A DNA stretch of 5,272 nt from Desulfobulbaceae bacterium. Lineage in GTDB: Bacteria > Desulfobacterota > Desulfobulbia > Desulfobulbales > UBA5123. This document shows, piece by piece, positions 3,711-5,272 of this stretch. The stretch lies in NCBI GenBank assembly GCA_029865195.1, contig JAOUHH010000197.1:1-5272 (forward strand), given 5' to 3'. The notes beneath the pieces are model-generated. The model was not told the DNA's origin and searched no databases. It saw only the letters and a list, made by a program, of their open reading frames with translations. The stretch's first letter is position 1; each line of letters opens with the position of its first letter. The position numbers were made by a program, and so were the translations under genes.

Positions 3711-5272
3711 TCAATTGCCGACATCGACGTTCCAGATCTCCCGGGCGTATTCGGCAACGGTGCGGTCGCTTGAGAACTTGCCCATCCGGGCGACATTCAG
3801 GATCGACTTACGGGTCCAGGTCCGCTGGTCGAGGTAGGCCTTATCGACCTCGTCCTGGCAGCGGAGATACTTCTCGAGATCGACGAGCAACAGGTAGGGG
3901 TCATGCTCACCGAGCAGGCTGTCGAACAGCGGCCGGAACAACTCCCGATCCTCGCTGAAGCTGCCGTCACACAGGCTGTCGACGGTACGCCGCACCTCCC
4001 GGTTTTCGTTGTAGACCGTGCGGCCGGCGTAACGGCCCGGTTCGCCCCGCATGGTCTCCGCCTCTTCCGAGGTCAGGCCGAAGATGAACATGTTTTCAGC
4101 CCCCACCTCGTCACAGATCTCGATATTGGCCCCATCCATGGTGCCAATGGTGAGCGCGCCGTTCAAGGCGAACTTCATGTTGCCGGTGCCCGAGGCCTCG
4201 GTGCCGGCGGTGGAGATCTGTTCGGAAAGATCGGCGGCCGGGATGATCTTCTCGGCCACCGAAACGCCGTAGTTGGGGATGAAGACCACCTTCAGCCGGC
4301 CGTTCACCCGTTTGTCGTTGTTGATCTTGCCGGCCACCGAGGTAATCAGTTTGATGATCAGCTTCGCCTGCCAGTAGGAAGGCGCGGCCTTGCCGGCAAA
4401 GATCACGGTGCGCGGGGTCATCGCCTGCTTCGGGTTGTCGAGGAGCCGGTGGTAGCGGGTGATCACATGCAGGATGTTGAGCAGTTGCCGCTTGTACTCG
4501 TGGATGCGCTTCACCTGCACGTCAAACATCGTTGCCGGATCAACCGCGATCCCGCAAACCTCACGGATATAATCGCTCAGCCGCTCCTTGTTCCTGAGCT
4601 TCACCTCCCGCCACCGCCGGTGAAAATGCTCATCGTCGACATAGGGTTCAAGACCGCGCAGCTGATCGAGTTCGGTGGCCCAGCCCATGCCGATCTTCTC
4701 GCTGACCAGCGCCGACAGCCACGGGTTGCACTTCAGCAACCAGCGGCGCGGGGTGATGCCGTTGGTCTTGTTGGTGAACTTCCCGGGATAAAAGGCATCG
4801 AAATCCTTGAACAGGCGGCTCCGCAACAGTTGCGTGTGCAGGCGGGCAACCCCGTTCACGCCATGACTGCCGACAATGGCAAGGTGAGCCATGCGGACAT
4901 GCTTGAGTGAACCTTCTCCGATGATGGACATCCGCTGCAGCCGCTCGCTATCACCGGGATAGCGCCGTGCGACCTCTTCCAGAAAACGGCGGTTGATCTC
5001 GTAGATGATCTCCAGATGCCTCGGCAACACCCGGCCGAGCAGCACCACCGGCCAGGTCTCCAACGCCTCCGGCATCAGGGTATGGTTGGTATAGGCAAAG
5101 GTTTTGACCGCGACATCCCAGGCCTTATCCCACTCAACCCCCTCGATGTCCACAAGCAGCCGCATCAGCTCGGGGATAGCAATGGCGGGATGGGTATCGT
5201 TGAGATGCACGGCGATTTTGTCGCTGAACTTGTCGAAGGTCTTGTTCTTTTTCTTGTAGCGGCGAAAGATGT
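3711..5272 (-). CDS. glgP: Glycogen/alpha-glucan phosphorylase, C-terminal part
   Basis: The frame enters from the right edge as IFRRYKKKNKTFDKFSDKIA followed by VHLNDTHPAIAIPEL, and ends with a TGA at 3713-3711, giving 519 residues. This is about the last three fifths of a phosphorylase of usually 800-850 residues. The enzyme splits alpha-1,4-glucans with phosphate to release glucose-1-phosphate in the cytoplasm. Visible signatures are HLNDTHPA, TNHTLMPEALE, YPGKFTNKTNGITPRRW, DVQVKRIHEYKRQLLN and IPNYGVSVAEKIIPAADLSEQ (first 20: IPNYGVSVAEKIIPAADLSE). The pyridoxal-phosphate site EASGTGNMKFALNGALTIGT has its lysine encoded near 4175-4173. No truncation or frameshift is seen within the window. 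The GTG at 5210 is an internal valine, not a start. No clear terminator follows the stop before the next promoter, so some read-through into the riboswitch leader is possible. Confidence 0.96.
   Translation of the reverse strand, partial: IFRRYKKKNKTFDKFSDKIAVHLNDTHPAIAIPELMRLLVDIEGVEWDKAWDVAVKTFAYTNHTLMPEALETWPVVLLGRVLPRHLEIIYEINRRFLEEVARRYPGDSERLQRMSIIGEGSLKHVRMAHLAIVGSHGVNGVARLHTQLLRSRLFKDFDAFYPGKFTNKTNGITPRRWLLKCNPWLSALVSEKIGMGWATELDQLRGLEPYVDDEHFHRRWREVKLRNKERLSDYIREVCGIAVDPATMFDVQVKRIHEYKRQLLNILHVITRYHRLLDNPKQAMTPRTVIFAGKAAPSYWQAKLIIKLITSVAGKINNDKRVNGRLKVVFIPNYGVSVAEKIIPAADLSEQISTAGTEASGTGNMKFALNGALTIGTMDGANIEICDEVGAENMFIFGLTSEEAETMRGEPGRYAGRTVYNENREVRRTVDSLCDGSFSEDRELFRPLFDSLLGEHDPYLLLVDLEKYLRCQDEVDKAYLDQRTWTRKSILNVARMGKFSSDRTVAEYAREIWNVDVGN

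Noticed and set aside
3903..4910. A 335-codon open frame on the plus strand opposite glgP
   Set aside because: It lies antisense to conserved glycogen phosphorylase sequence and has no recognisable domain.
3711..5210. glgP starting at the GTG at 5210
   Set aside because: The frame continues to the window edge with conserved phosphorylase sequence, so the GTG is the valine of VHLNDTHP.

Overview
The window reads as a stretch of bacterial chromosome in which every supportable gene lies on the minus strand. GC-rich genes are separated by AT-richer regulatory gaps. The gene set is a GNAT acetyltransferase, an exported rhodanese, a cobalamin-riboswitch-controlled peptide with its radical SAM enzyme, and glycogen phosphorylase. 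This fits an anaerobic or microaerobic member of the former Deltaproteobacteria (Desulfuromonas/Geobacter/Pelobacter-like). That placement is inference from the gene families, not a proven taxonomic call.

In transcription order (right to left), 5272-3711 is the C-terminal 519 residues of glycogen phosphorylase; its start lies outside the window. Next comes a compact regulatory unit. It has a promoter (about 3671-3644), a complete cobalamin (B12) riboswitch aptamer (about 3618-3449), and an intrinsic terminator (3417-3380) that looks like the attenuating expression platform. These are followed by a 38-codon gene (3323-3207) and, 10 nt further on, a 462-residue radical SAM/SPASM enzyme (3196-1808). 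A strong intrinsic terminator (1736-1693) closes the unit.

The short gene and the radical SAM gene form a classic precursor-peptide/maturase pair. From memory they match the poorly characterised families named CbpA (modified peptide precursor) and CbpB (peptide-modifying radical SAM enzyme). The riboswitch predicts that the peptide and its enzyme are made when cobalamin is scarce. This is the most interesting system in the window, because its product and role are, as far as I know, not established.

Beyond the terminator lies a gap of about 450 nt (1682-1229) with candidate promoters, a 17-bp dyad and a strong Shine-Dalgarno in front of very short open frames. It precedes a small exported single-domain rhodanese (1214-789), which ends in a hairpin (782-742). 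After a gap of about 260 nt with nothing recognisable comes a GNAT-family acetyltransferase (468-1), cut by the left window edge. The rhodanese and GNAT genes appear to be separate transcription units; nothing in the sequence ties them functionally to the peptide system.
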